DNA from: Roseiarcus sp963764955
GTDB taxonomy: Bacteria; Pseudomonadota; Alphaproteobacteria; Rhizobiales; Beijerinckiaceae
Direction: 5' to 3'
Length of the DNA: 64,000 bases
NCBI GenBank assembly: GCA_963764955.1
Contig: CAVXVE010000024.1
Location: forward strand, 1 to 64,000
Shown here piece by piece: positions 25,157 to 33,629 of the stretch. The translations under genes and the position numbers were made by a program. Each line of letters begins with the position of its first letter. Within the stretch, counting starts at the first letter, position 1. The notes beneath the pieces were generated by a model. The model was not told the origin of the DNA. It was given only the letters and a program-made list of their open reading frames with translations, and did no database searches.

Positions 25157-25187
25157 AACGGGGCGTCCCGCTAAGGAACGCCCCGTT
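25157..25187 (-). terminator. Hairpin between ldtR and the L,D-transpeptidase gene
   Basis: Perfect ten-base arms AACGGGGCGT (25157-25166) and ACGCCCCGTT (25178-25187) enclose an 11-base loop. It lies about 35 bases downstream of the ldtR stop on the minus strand. No long T-run follows, so termination would be partial or factor-aided. It would separate ldtR from the transpeptidase transcript. Confidence 0.55.
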
Positions 25188-25220
25188 CGCTTGTCTGACT
25201 GGATGCGCCGGGCGGCGCCG

Positions 25221-25733
25221 TCAAAGCCGATATTTGATCTGGTCGGTCCAATATCGCTCAAGGCGCAGCAGGGAGGCGTTCATCCGGGCGAAATCATCGC
25301 CGGGAATGCCGCCGATTTGTTCGATCGTCCGCGCATGCTTCTCATAAATGCCGGCGACGATGCGATGCACCTCCTTGCCCCGTTCGGTCAGGCTGATCCG
25401 AACCGACCGACGATCGATGCGCGAACGGGAATGGTGGAGGAATCCGATCTCAACCAGTTTCTTGACGTTGTAGGAAACATTCGAGCCGAGATAGTAGCCT
25501 CGCGTGCGCAATTCGCCCGCGGTCAATTCCTTGTCGCCGATATTGTAGAGGAGCAACGCCTGCACCGCGTTGATGTCCGAACGCCCGCGGCGGTCGAATT
25601 CATCCTTGATGACGTCCAGCAACCGGCGGTGAAGCCGCTCGACCATTGTCAGCGTCTCGAGATACAAACCCGATACCCGAAGCTCAGGCTCCGATCGAGC
25701 TGCAATATCTTGCGTTTTGACTGCGTTAATCAT
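25221..25733 (-). CDS. ldtR: MarR-family regulator LdtR
   Basis: A 170-residue winged-helix protein matching LdtR of Hyphomicrobiales, which activates L,D-transpeptidase genes and influences osmotic tolerance and motility. The DNA-binding part is visible in INAVQALLLYNIGDKELTAGELRTRGYY and SNVSYNVKKLVEIGFLHHSRSRIDRRS; helical dimer ends lie on both sides. It reads on the same strand just upstream of a YkuD-type transpeptidase and downstream of a DUF6163 gene. An AT-rich 220-base region upstream (25734-25957) should carry its promoter. Confidence 0.88.
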   Translation of the reverse strand: MINAVKTQDIAARSEPELRVSGLYLETLTMVERLHRRLLDVIKDEFDRRGRSDINAVQALLLYNIGDKELTAGELRTRGYYLGSNVSYNVKKLVEIGFLHHSRSRIDRRSVRISLTERGKEVHRIVAGIYEKHARTIEQIGGIPGDDFARMNASLLRLERYWTDQIKYRL

Positions 25734-25957
25734 AGCACACCCGTCTGTTCGCTTCGGCGGTCGAGCGTTTCTCTGGTCTTCTTATGAGTAGAACTGTAAC
25801 GGAAGCGCATGAATACGAGTTTAAGAGTTCAAGATGAATCCAAAGTTTTCAGGCGCTGGTAAATTTCAATTGAATCAAAGAGTTTGTTTACGTTGACAAG
25901 ACGCGAACGCAAAGCCAGGGCCCTGCTGTCCGACGGCCAAACGCTGGGAAATGGAGA

Positions 25958-26428
25958 TCAGGCTCGTTTGCGCGCCGCCCGCCAGCTCAACAGGAAATAG
26001 CCGGCGACAAGCACGATATTGAGCAGCGCGCCGCCGTATCCGATCGCGGCCGCGCGCGGACTGAGGATGGGTGAAGCGGCCTCGACCACCGCGCACAGGA
26101 GCCAGATCGCCCCGCCCCAGGCCGCGGCCAGCCACAAGCCGATGGCCGCCAGCAGGTCGAGGCAGGCGAATGCGACAATCGTCGCCTGCAGAGGCAGCGC
26201 CATCGTGGTGAACTGCCCGAGCGCTGGAAACGCGCCCAGAATGATCGCCCAATGAAAGAGACCCTTGGCGACCCAGACCCAGGCCAAGGTACGCATGTAC
26301 CAGATAAGCACCGTCTCCCAGCCCAGCCTCGAAATGGCGGACATGAAATCGCGACGCTCGGTCGCCGCAGGGGATCGATCGACGAGCTCGATTGCGCCGT
26401 CGCGGCTCTGGCGCATTGTGTATTTCAT
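25958..26428 (-). CDS. DUF6163-like membrane protein
   Basis: A 156-residue protein with four hydrophobic segments after a basic N-terminal stretch: WVWVAKGLFHWAIILGAF, LQATIVAFACLDLLAAIGLW, GGAIWLLCAVVEAAS and ALLNIVLVAGYFLLSW. Small four-span proteins of this type accompany ldtR in many Hyphomicrobiales; function unknown. It overlaps the stop of the hydroxyisobutyryl-CoA hydrolase-like gene by four bases, implying coupling. The first Met of the frame is used; an internal one (MSAISRLGWETVLI) is an alternative start. Confidence 0.65.
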   Translation of the reverse strand: MKYTMRQSRDGAIELVDRSPAATERRDFMSAISRLGWETVLIWYMRTLAWVWVAKGLFHWAIILGAFPALGQFTTMALPLQATIVAFACLDLLAAIGLWLAAAWGGAIWLLCAVVEAASPILSPRAAAIGYGGALLNIVLVAGYFLLSWRAARKRA

Positions 26429-27483
26429 GCGTCCCGAGCCGGAAATTTGAGTTCGCCGTCGCCGAGGGGCGAGAAATAAGCGTCAACCTCCGCCCGCGAC
26501 GGCGGGGGATTCCAGCGCGGGCGATTGTCCTTGTCGACGATCACGGCGCGAACGCCTTCGTAAAAATCATGGCCGCGGCAGATTCGCGAGACGATGCGGT
26601 AATCCATGCGCAAGGCCTCATCAAAATCAACCGTGGCCCCCAAAGTCATCTGTCTCAGCGCGATCGCCTGGCTGGTCGGCGATTTCTCCATCATCGCCGC
26701 GCGCGCCGGCGCCGCGAAGGCGAGGCCCTGCGTCTCCGCGGCGCGCAGGGCGTCCAGGATCGCGGTTCGATCTGGCCGGGCGAAACAGCCCTCGATGGCC
26801 TCGGTCTCGCTTATGAGTGTCGAACGGGGCGGCGGCGTGGCGAAGCGGGCGAGCGCGGTCTTGAGCGATTCCTTCTCCAGCGCCTGCGCCAATGCCGGAA
26901 ACGACGCGCTCGGAACAAACGCGTGGGCCAAACCCAACGCAAGAGCGTCGCCCGCGTCAGCGCGCAGCCCGGTCAGCGCGAAATAAACGCCCATGTGAAA
27001 AGGAAGGCGCGGAAGAACCCATGCGGTCCCGACGTCGGGGAAGAAGCCGATGCCCACCTCCGGCATGGCGAAGACGAAACGCTCGCCGGCGACCACATGC
27101 GCGGCGTGCATCGCGAGACCGACGCCGCCGCCCATCACGATGCCGTCGACAAGGGCGACGATCGGCTTCGAATAAGTCCTGATCCGCCGATCGAGTTGAT
27201 ATTCCTCACGCCAGAAGGTCAGCTGCTCGTCATGCTCGCCCGCGCGGCCGAGGTCATAGAGCCGTCGGATATCCCCGCCGGCGCAAAAAGCCCGCTCGCC
27301 GGCGCCGGTAAGTACGATCCGCTCGACGGCGCCGTCCCGCTCCCATTCATCGAGCGCGGCGGCGATCAGCCGCACCATGGTCAGGGTTAGCGCGTTCAGC
27401 GCCTTCGGGCGATTGAGCACAATGACGCCAGCGTGGCCGCGGCGCTCGATGAGCGCCTCCGGCTCTGCCGACGACGCCGTCAC
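26425..27483 (-). CDS. 3-hydroxyisobutyryl-CoA hydrolase-like enoyl-CoA hydratase-family protein
   Basis: A 352-residue crotonase-fold enzyme. It has the oxyanion-hole segments NRPKALNALTLTMV, AFCAGGDIRRLYD and VALVDGIVMGGGVGLAMHA, plus the extended C-terminus (TDFDEALRMDYRIVSR-type region) of the valine-pathway hydrolase HIBCH rather than short hydratases of about 260 residues. The catalytic Glu is in AMPEVGIGFFPDVG. It removes CoA from 3-hydroxyisobutyryl-CoA. The GTG start overlaps the adk stop by four bases (GTGA), an unusual neighbour for the spc operon. Confidence 0.85.
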   Translation of the reverse strand: MTASSAEPEALIERRGHAGVIVLNRPKALNALTLTMVRLIAAALDEWERDGAVERIVLTGAGERAFCAGGDIRRLYDLGRAGEHDEQLTFWREEYQLDRRIRTYSKPIVALVDGIVMGGGVGLAMHAAHVVAGERFVFAMPEVGIGFFPDVGTAWVLPRLPFHMGVYFALTGLRADAGDALALGLAHAFVPSASFPALAQALEKESLKTALARFATPPPRSTLISETEAIEGCFARPDRTAILDALRAAETQGLAFAAPARAAMMEKSPTSQAIALRQMTLGATVDFDEALRMDYRIVSRICRGHDFYEGVRAVIVDKDNRPRWNPPPSRAEVDAYFSPLGDGELKFPARDA

Positions 27484-28073
27484 GCCGCGGCGACCTCCGA
27501 GAGCACCCCATCGATCGCCTTGGCGACCTCCTCGATCGGCGCCATGCCGTCGACTTCGTGCAGGAGCCCGCGCTCGCGATAGAACGGCGTCACCGCGGCC
27601 GTGTCGCGTTGGTAGGCCGCGAGACGTGACTTGAACACTTCCGGATCGTCGTCCTTGCGCGCGGGCAGCCCGGCGGCGTTTGCCTGCTCTGCGCGCTGGA
27701 CAATTCGCTCGACGAGCCTGGGCGCATCGACCGTCAGTTCGATCGCGGCGTCGAGCTTCAGCCCCTTGGCTGCGAGCATCGCCTCGAGCGCGCCCGCCTG
27801 CGCCAGCGTGCGGGGAAATCCGTCGAGGATGAAGCCGCGCTTCGCATCCGGCTCATCGATCCGATCGTTGATGATCCCGACGACGATATCGTCCGACACC
27901 AGCGCGCCCGACTCCATCACCGCCTTCGCCTTAAGCCCGATCGGGGTCCCCGCCGCAACCGCCGCGCGCAACATGTCGCCGGTCGACAATTGCGGGATGG
28001 TGAGAGTCTTGGCCAGCCTTTGCGCCTGCGTGCCCTTGCCGGCCCCTGGCGGACCGAGCAGTATGAGCCTCAT
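27480..28073 (-). CDS. adk: Adenylate kinase
   Basis: A 197-residue nucleoside-monophosphate kinase with P-loop GPPGAGKGTQAQ (residues 7-18), the NMP-binding GFPRTLAQA and the short-form lid typical of alphaproteobacteria; the zinc-type long lid is absent. It keeps the AMP/ADP pool in balance. Its ATG overlaps the secY stop (ATGA at 28070-28073), the normal spc-operon arrangement. The usual followers rpsM, rpsK, rpoA and rplQ are missing; the hydrolase-like gene follows instead. Confidence 0.95.
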   Translation of the reverse strand: MRLILLGPPGAGKGTQAQRLAKTLTIPQLSTGDMLRAAVAAGTPIGLKAKAVMESGALVSDDIVVGIINDRIDEPDAKRGFILDGFPRTLAQAGALEAMLAAKGLKLDAAIELTVDAPRLVERIVQRAEQANAAGLPARKDDDPEVFKSRLAAYQRDTAAVTPFYRERGLLHEVDGMAPIEEVAKAIDGVLSEVAAA

Positions 28074-29405
28074 CGTTTCCGCCCCTTCAACCTGGCCTTT
28101 CTGATCAGGCCTTCATATTGATGCGCCTGCAGATGACCGTGAATCTGCGCGACGGTGTCCATCGTCACATTGACCACGATCAAAAGCGAAGTGCCGCCAA
28201 AATAGAACGGCAGGGCCGCATAGGAAATAAGCCATTCCGGCAGCAGACAGATCACGGCGAGGTAGAGGGCGCCAAGCACCGTGATCCGGGTGAGAACGTA
28301 ATCGATATATTGCGCCGTGCGCTCGCCCGGCCTGACCCCGGGGATGAAGCCGCCGTGCTTCTTGAGGTTATCCGCGGTGTCGGCGGGATTGAAGACGGTC
28401 GCGGTGTAAAAGAAGGCGAAGAAGATGATCAGCGCCGCGTAGAGAATGAGATAGAGCGCGCTGCCGCGCCCGAGTAGCGCCGAGATGGTCGACAATATGC
28501 CGGAACTCGTCGACCCTTGCGCGAAATTGGCGACGGTTGTGGGCAACAGCAGCAGCGAGGAGGCGAAGATCGGCGGAATGACGCCGGAGGTGTTGAGTTT
28601 CAGCGGCAGGAATGAGCTCTGCCCCTCGTACATCTTGTTGCCGACCTGCCGGCGGGGATAGGTGATCGGCACCCGCCGCTGCGCCCGCTCCATGAAGACG
28701 ATAAAGGCGACAACCACGAACACCATGACGATGACAGCCAGCACCAGCCCGGTGGATATCGACCCCTGCCGGCCAAGCTCGAACAGTTGAACCACCGCCT
28801 GCGGCAGGCGGGCGACAATGCCCGCGAAGATGATAAGCGAGGATCCGTTGCCGACGCCGCGCGAGGTGATCTGCTCGCCGAGCCAGACCAGAAACATTGT
28901 GCCGCCGGTGAGCGTCACGATCGTAGAGAGGCGGAACATCAGTCCCGGATCGCTGACGATGCCGGCCCGCCCCTCAAGCCCGATCGAAATGCCATAGGCC
29001 TGGAAAACCGCGAGCGCGACCGTCAGATAGCGCGTGTATTGATTGAGAACCTTGCGCCCCTGCTCGCCCTCCTTCTTGATCGCCTCGAGCGACGGGACCA
29101 CCGAGCTCAGGAGCTGGATGATGATCGAGGCGGAGATATAGGGCATGATGTTGAGGGCGAAGATCGCCATGCGCTGCACGGCGCCGCCCGAGAACATGTT
29201 GAACATGTCGAGGACGCCCTGCTTCTGGCCGAGGAACGCGGCCTGGAACGCGTTCGAGTTCGATTCCGGGAAGCGGGATGTAGGTCCCGAGCCGGAAGAT
29301 CACCAGCGCGCCGAGCGTGAACCAGATGCGCTTCTTGAGCTCGTCGGCCTTGGTGAAGGCTGACCAGTTGATATTGGCTGCGAGTTGTTCGGCGGCCGAC
29401 GCCAT
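28070..29405 (-). CDS. secY: Preprotein translocase subunit SecY, frameshifted in this sequence
   Basis: SecY is the channel of the Sec translocon. The reading starts at 29405 (MASAAEQLAANINWSAFTKA) and runs to TYIPLPGI near 29262. There an extra base (29261, minus-strand G) breaks the frame; dropping it continues N-SNAFQAAFLGQKQGVLDMFN and the rest of the protein. The joined product is about 444 residues with ten membrane spans, the normal size. The second part alone would start inside the first loop and lack TM1. As SecY is essential, the break is almost certainly a sequence error. It overlaps adk and follows rplO by 140 bases. Confidence 0.93.
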
Positions 29406-29545
29406 GGCGGATTCGCTCCGGGCGGCGCTTCAGGAACAGCGCCTCATTTTACAACATACGCTCCCGCCAGCCGAGGCCGGCCTTGACGAGAGCGCCCCTA
29501 GCATATGGTCGTTGCGCGCGCCAACGCTATCCCCGGGATCGCCGC

Positions 29546-30031
29546 TCAGGAGACCGTGGAAGCGGCGGCCTCCTGGCGCAGCGTCTTGAGGCTGCCGCCC
29601 GCTTTCTCGATCGCCGCCGCAGCGCTCCTCGATGCGGACTCAACCTCGAAACTCGCCTTCGCAGTCCATTCGCCGACCCCGAGAATTTTGACGCCGTCAC
29701 GCCTGCGCGTGATCACCCCGGCCTTCATCAGACTCTCGACCGTGATCAGTTCGCCCGCTTCCAGCTTGCCGGCGTCGATCGCGCGCTGAACGCGTCCGAG
29801 ATTGACTTCGTTAAGCAGGCGCGGCGCGGGCGGATTGAAGCCGCGCTTGGGCTGCCGGCGATGCAGGGGCATCTGCCCGCCTTCGAAACCCTTGATGCGG
29901 ACGCCAGAGCGAGCCGTCTGGCCCTTGCCGCCGCGGCCGGCCTGCTTGCCCTTGCCCGAACCGATGCCTCGCCCGACGCGCATGCGCGGCTTGGACGAGC
30001 CGGGGTTGTCTCTCACTTCATTGAGTTTCAT
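29546..30031 (-). CDS. rplO: 50S ribosomal protein uL15
   Basis: 161 residues from the ATG at 30031 (MKLNEVRDNPGSSKPRMRVG), preceded by an AGGGA Shine-Dalgarno; an in-frame Met 11 codons upstream lies between this gene and rpmD and is less likely. The basic Gly/Arg-rich N-terminal loop (GRGIGSGKGKQAGRGGKGQ) and GFEGGQMPLHRRQPKRGF are the family hallmarks. It sits at the end of the spc gene group before secY, as usual. Confidence 0.96.
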   Translation of the reverse strand: MKLNEVRDNPGSSKPRMRVGRGIGSGKGKQAGRGGKGQTARSGVRIKGFEGGQMPLHRRQPKRGFNPPAPRLLNEVNLGRVQRAIDAGKLEAGELITVESLMKAGVITRRRDGVKILGVGEWTAKASFEVESASRSAAAAIEKAGGSLKTLRQEAAASTVS

Positions 30032-30038
30032 GGTTTCG

Positions 30039-30236
30039 CTATCCCTGCGGACCGTCGACGACACGCACCAGATGCGCGACCTTGGCGATCATGCCGCGCG
30101 TGGCGGGCGTGTCGGCGAGGCGCGCGCGGCGCCCGATCCGGTTGAGGCCGAGGCCCCTCAGCGTCTCGCGCTGCGATCCGGCGCGGCCAATGGCGCTCGC
30201 GGTCTGCTCGAGGGTGATGGTCTTGTCGGAGTTCAT
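30039..30236 (-). CDS. rpmD: 50S ribosomal protein uL30
   Basis: 65 residues starting MNSDKTITLEQTASAIGRAG at 30236 with the core QRETLRGLGLNRIGR and the end IAKVAHLVRVVDG. The short form lacking the extra archaeal domain is standard for bacteria. It lies between rpsE and rplO, with 7-8 bases to each. Confidence 0.95.
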   Translation of the reverse strand: MNSDKTITLEQTASAIGRAGSQRETLRGLGLNRIGRRARLADTPATRGMIAKVAHLVRVVDGPQG

Positions 30237-30244
30237 TGTTGCTC

Positions 30245-30817
30245 TCACGAATTGGCGGCGTCGGCTTCGACGCCCTGGCGGCGCGACTGCAGCGTCGACA
30301 CCTTGAGGTTGCGCCGCTGGGCGACGGAGCGCGGACTATCCTCGCGCGAGAGCGCGTTGAAGGTCGCGCGCACCATGTTATAGGGGTTCGACGAGCCTTG
30401 GCTCTTGGCGACCACGTCGTGCACGCCAAGCGACTCGAAGACGGCGCGCATCGGACCGCCCGCGATGATGCCGGTGCCGGCCGGCGCCGCGCGCAGAACG
30501 ACCCGGCCAGCGCCATGACGGCCGTTGACGTCGTGATGCAGCGTCCGACCCTCACGCAACGGCACGCGCACAACGCCGCGCTTCGCGGCCTCGGTCGCTT
30601 TGCGGATCGCCTCCGGCACCTCGCGCGCCTTGCCATGGCCGAAACCGACCCGGCCCTTCTGGTCGCCGACGACGACCAGCGCGGCGAAGCCGAAGCGCCG
30701 GCCGCCCTTCACCACCTTCGCCACGCGATTGATGTGCACGAGGCGATCGACGAATTCGCTGTCGCGCTCCTCGCGGTTGCGATCGCGGCCGCGGCCGCCT
30801 TCTCCTTCACGCGCCAT
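30245..30817 (-). CDS. rpsE: 30S ribosomal protein uS5
   Basis: 190 residues. A charged Arg/Gly-rich N-terminal extension (GEGGRGRDRNREERDS) precedes the double-stranded-RNA-binding fold (VDRLVHINRVAKVVKGGRRF) and the C-terminal domain with LREGRTLHHDVNGRHGAGRV and AKSQGSSNPYNMVRATFNAL. It helps decoding fidelity and helicase action on mRNA. Residues usually changed in spectinomycin resistance (the VVKGGRR loop) look wild type. Confidence 0.96.
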   Translation of the reverse strand: MAREGEGGRGRDRNREERDSEFVDRLVHINRVAKVVKGGRRFGFAALVVVGDQKGRVGFGHGKAREVPEAIRKATEAAKRGVVRVPLREGRTLHHDVNGRHGAGRVVLRAAPAGTGIIAGGPMRAVFESLGVHDVVAKSQGSSNPYNMVRATFNALSREDSPRSVAQRRNLKVSTLQSRRQGVEADAANS

Positions 30818-30880
30818 TGGGTTCTTCCATCGGTCAGATCATCGGCGCACGGGCGACGCCGCGAAATTCGGTTGCTTCCG

Positions 30881-31243
30881 TCAAAATTCCAGGCCGCCCT
30901 CGCGGGCGCCCTCCGCCAGCGCCTTGACGCGCCCGTGATACATGTAGCCGCCGCGGTCGAACACCACCTTGTTGACGCCGGCCTTCTTCGCCCGCTCGGC
31001 GAGTTCCTTGCCGACCCGCTTCGCAGCCTCGACGTCGGCGCCGGTCTTGATCGATTCGCGCAGCGTCTTCTCGAGCGACGACGCGGCGGCGATCGTGTGC
31101 CCGCGTTCATCGTCGATGACCTGGGCGTAGATCTGCTTCGAGGAGCGGAAAACGCTGAGCCGCGGGCGCCCGCCCGAATGGGCGAGGACGGCGCGACGGA
31201 CGCGAGCCTTGCGTCGATCCGCGGAGGTGTTCGAGTGAGCCAT
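30881..31243 (-). CDS. rplR: 50S ribosomal protein uL18
   Basis: 120 residues, binding 5S rRNA. It begins MAHSNTSADRRKARVRRAVL, with the core GGRPRLSVFRSSKQIYAQVID, and ends NKVVFDRGGYMYHGRVKALAEGARE (segments quoted separately from the C-terminal half). Size and order between rplF and rpsE are normal. Confidence 0.96.
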   Translation of the reverse strand: MAHSNTSADRRKARVRRAVLAHSGGRPRLSVFRSSKQIYAQVIDDERGHTIAAASSLEKTLRESIKTGADVEAAKRVGKELAERAKKAGVNKVVFDRGGYMYHGRVKALAEGAREGGLEF

Positions 31244-31254
31244 GCCGTCGCCTC

Positions 31255-31788
31255 TTACTTCTTCTTGCCTTCCTTGCGGAACACGAATTCCCCGGCATAT
31301 TTCACGCCCTTCCCCTTATACGGTTCGGGGCCCCGGAACGCCCGGATTTCCGCAGCGATCTGGCCAACCTGGCGCTTGTCGACGCCAGCGACGGTGATTT
31401 CCGTGGGCTTGGGCGTGACGATCGTCACCCCGGCCGGAATAGGATAGGTGATGTCGTGGCTGTAGCCGAGCGAGAGCTGCAAATTCTTGCCGGCGACCGC
31501 CGCCTTGTAGCCGACGCCGTTGATCTCGAGCTTCTTCTCGAAACCGCTGGTGACGCCTCCGACCAAGTTCTGCACCTGGGCGCGCGCCGTGCCCCACATC
31601 GCGCGGGCGCGCTTGTCCTCGCCATGCGGCGTGACATGTACAGCCCCGCCCTCGATCGAAATCGCGACCTCTTCGGGCGCGGTGAATTTCAGTTCGCCCT
31701 TGGCGCCTTTGACGGCGATCGTCTGACCGTCAAGCTTGGCGGTGACGCCGGACGGGATCACGATGGGCTTTTTGCCGATACGGGACAT
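31255..31788 (-). CDS. rplF: 50S ribosomal protein uL6
   Basis: 177 residues with the duplicated fold of L6: MSRIGKKPIVIPSGVTAKLD at the start, VGYKAAVAGKNLQLSLGYSH in the second half, and the C-terminal motif RAFRGPEPYKGKGVKYAGE that contacts 23S rRNA. It follows rpsH and precedes rplR on the same strand. Confidence 0.96.
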   Translation of the reverse strand: MSRIGKKPIVIPSGVTAKLDGQTIAVKGAKGELKFTAPEEVAISIEGGAVHVTPHGEDKRARAMWGTARAQVQNLVGGVTSGFEKKLEINGVGYKAAVAGKNLQLSLGYSHDITYPIPAGVTIVTPKPTEITVAGVDKRQVGQIAAEIRAFRGPEPYKGKGVKYAGEFVFRKEGKKK

Positions 31789-31823
31789 TCGCTCTAATCC
31801 GTTCGTTCAAACTCTCCGCGCCG

Positions 31824-32222
31824 TCAGAAGACGGTGCACAGGACCTCGCCGCCGACATTGTTCTCGCGAGCGGAATGGTCGGCCATCACGCCCTTCGGCG
31901 TCGACACGATCGAAACGCCAAGCCCGTTGGCGACGCGCGGCATCGCGTCGACCGTCACATAGACTCGGCGGCCAGGCTTGGACACACGCTCGAGCTTGCG
32001 GATGACCGGCTGGTCATCGAAATATTTGAGCTCGATTTCGAACTCGGAGCGGCCATTGCCGTAGTCCGTGGTCGAATAGCCGCGGATATAGCCTTCCGCC
32101 TCGAGGACGTCGAGCACCTTCTTGCGCAGCGACGAGCCAGGCGTGGACACTTTGCCGCGCTTGCGCATCTGCGCGTTGCGGATGCGGGTGAGCATGTCGC
32201 CGAGAGGATCGTTCACAGCCAT
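31824..32222 (-). CDS. rpsH: 30S ribosomal protein uS8
   Basis: 132 residues, a primary 16S rRNA-binding protein and the usual spc-operon translational repressor. It opens MAVNDPLGDMLTRIRNAQMR and ends with GLGVSIVSTPKGVMADHSAR then GGEVLCTVF, the normal C-terminus. Length is standard. Confidence 0.96.
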   Translation of the reverse strand: MAVNDPLGDMLTRIRNAQMRKRGKVSTPGSSLRKKVLDVLEAEGYIRGYSTTDYGNGRSEFEIELKYFDDQPVIRKLERVSKPGRRVYVTVDAMPRVANGLGVSIVSTPKGVMADHSARENNVGGEVLCTVF

Positions 32223-32234
32223 CGGTCCGCCTCC

Positions 32235-32540
32235 TCACCAGCTCGACTTGACCAGGCCCGGAATCAGGCCCTGATTGCCGAGTTCCCGCAGCGCGATGCG
32301 CGACATCTTCATCTTGCGATAATAGCCGCGCGGCCTGCCGGTCACCTCGCAACGATTGCGCACGCGAATGATCGCGCCGTTGCGCGGCAGCGCGGCCAAG
32401 CGGATGCGCGCCTCGAAGCGCTCCTCCATCGGACGCGCCTGGTCGTTGGCGAGGTCAAGCAGCCGCTTGCGGCGGGCGGCGAATTTCTTCGCCAGACGCT
32501 GCTTGCGCAGGTTATTCTCGATCGCACTCTTCTTTGCCAT
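32235..32540 (-). CDS. rpsN: 30S ribosomal protein uS14
   Basis: 101 residues, the long zinc-free form: MAKKSAIENNLRKQRLAKKF at the start and RCEVTGRPRGYYRKMKMSRI in the C-terminal half, where the CxxC zinc ribbon is absent. Alphaproteobacteria normally have this form. It lies between rplE and rpsH. Confidence 0.96.
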   Translation of the reverse strand: MAKKSAIENNLRKQRLAKKFAARRKRLLDLANDQARPMEERFEARIRLAALPRNGAIIRVRNRCEVTGRPRGYYRKMKMSRIALRELGNQGLIPGLVKSSW

Positions 32541-32581
32541 TCATGGGCTCCGTTTTCCGCGTCTGAGCGCTAGCGTAAGGC

Positions 32582-33319
32582 TCACTGCCGGAAGGGGAAG
32601 TTGAACGCGCGCAGCAAGGACCGGGCTTCCGCGTCGGTCTTCGCCGTCGTGCAGACCACGATGTCGAGGCCAAGCATGGCCTCGGCCTTGTCATAGTCGA
32701 TTTCGGGAAAAATGATGTGCTCCTTGACGCCGAGCGCATAATTGCCGCGCCCGTCGAACGACTTCGGATCGAGGCCGCGGAAATCGCGCACGCGCGGCAG
32801 CGCGACCGTCACCAGCCGATCGAGGAACTCGTACATCCGCGTCTGGCGCAAGGTCACCTTCGCGCCGATCGGCATGTTCTCGCGCACCTTGAAGGTCGAG
32901 ATCGCCTTGCGGGCCCTGGTGACGACCGGCCTCTGCCCGGCGATCAGCGCGAGGTCCGCCGCGGCGGAGGTGACCTTCTTGGTGTCGTTGACCGCTTCGC
33001 CAACGCCCATGTTGAGCACGATCTTCTCGAGCTTCGGCACTTCGAGCGCATTCTTGTAGCCAAACTCCTTGGTGAGCTTGGGCACGATCTCGTCCCGGTA
33101 AAGCTTCTTCAGCCGCGCGACATAGTCCTTCGGGGCGGACTTGACCGCACCGGCCGCGGCGATCTCCGCGCCGCCTTCCTTACGCGCCTGCGGCTTGCCC
33201 TTGGCGTCCTTCGCGCCCGCCTCGGGCTTGCCGGCGCCCTTGGCGGCCGGCTTGTCGGTCTTGCCGGACTTCGCGCCCTTGTCGGCCTTGGCGCCCTTGT
33301 CGCCTTTCGTCTCAGCCAT
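32582..33319 (-). CDS. rplE: 50S ribosomal protein uL5 with a long N-terminal extension
   Basis: The family part begins at about residue 64 (KDYVARLKKLYRDEIVPKL) and is complete to VCTTAKTDAEARSLLRAFNF, giving the usual 180 or so residues and the 5S-rRNA-binding loops. In front of it are about 60 extra residues made almost only of Lys, Ala, Gly, Asp, Glu and Pro (such as GAKADKGAKSGKTDKPAAKG), a disordered basic tail in the same open frame. The start overlaps the rplX stop by eight bases, and no ribosome-binding site is obvious at an internal Met near the family start, so the long form is favoured. Confidence 0.9.
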   Translation of the reverse strand: MAETKGDKGAKADKGAKSGKTDKPAAKGAGKPEAGAKDAKGKPQARKEGGAEIAAAGAVKSAPKDYVARLKKLYRDEIVPKLTKEFGYKNALEVPKLEKIVLNMGVGEAVNDTKKVTSAAADLALIAGQRPVVTRARKAISTFKVRENMPIGAKVTLRQTRMYEFLDRLVTVALPRVRDFRGLDPKSFDGRGNYALGVKEHIIFPEIDYDKAEAMLGLDIVVCTTAKTDAEARSLLRAFNFPFRQ

Positions 33320-33629
33320 CGATCAGGTCTCCGGAACCTTTGGCGACGCGGACCTTCCGGCCGTCGTCGAGCATCTTGAAGCCGACCCGCGTGGGCTTGC
33401 CCGTCTTGGGATCGACGATCGCCAGATTGGACAGATGGATCGTCGCCTCCTTGGTGATGATTCCGCCCTCGGTCTGCGGCGTCTGGCGCGTATGGCGGCG
33501 CACGAGGTTGACGCCAGCGACAATGGCGCGACCGTCCTCAGGCATCACCTGGCGCACCTCGCCGCGCTTCCCTTTGTCGCGCCCGGCGGTGACGATGACG
33601 CGGTCGCCCTTCCTGATCTTGGCGGCCAT
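33312..33629 (-). CDS. rplX: 50S ribosomal protein uL24
   Basis: 105 residues starting at 33629 (MAAKIRKGDRVIVTAGRDKG), with the KOW motif (KGDRVIVTAGRDKGKRGEV) followed by VNLVRRHTRQTP. L24 starts assembly of the large subunit. Its ATG shares a base with the rplN stop (TGATG) and its end overlaps the rplE start by eight bases. Confidence 0.96.
   Translation of the reverse strand: MAAKIRKGDRVIVTAGRDKGKRGEVRQVMPEDGRAIVAGVNLVRRHTRQTPQTEGGIITKEATIHLSNLAIVDPKTGKPTRVGFKMLDDGRKVRVAKGSGDLIDG

Noticed and set aside
28974..29405. A separate 143-residue protein before secY
   Set aside because: Its first 48 residues are the secY N-terminus; the remainder is read out of frame after the 29261 indel.
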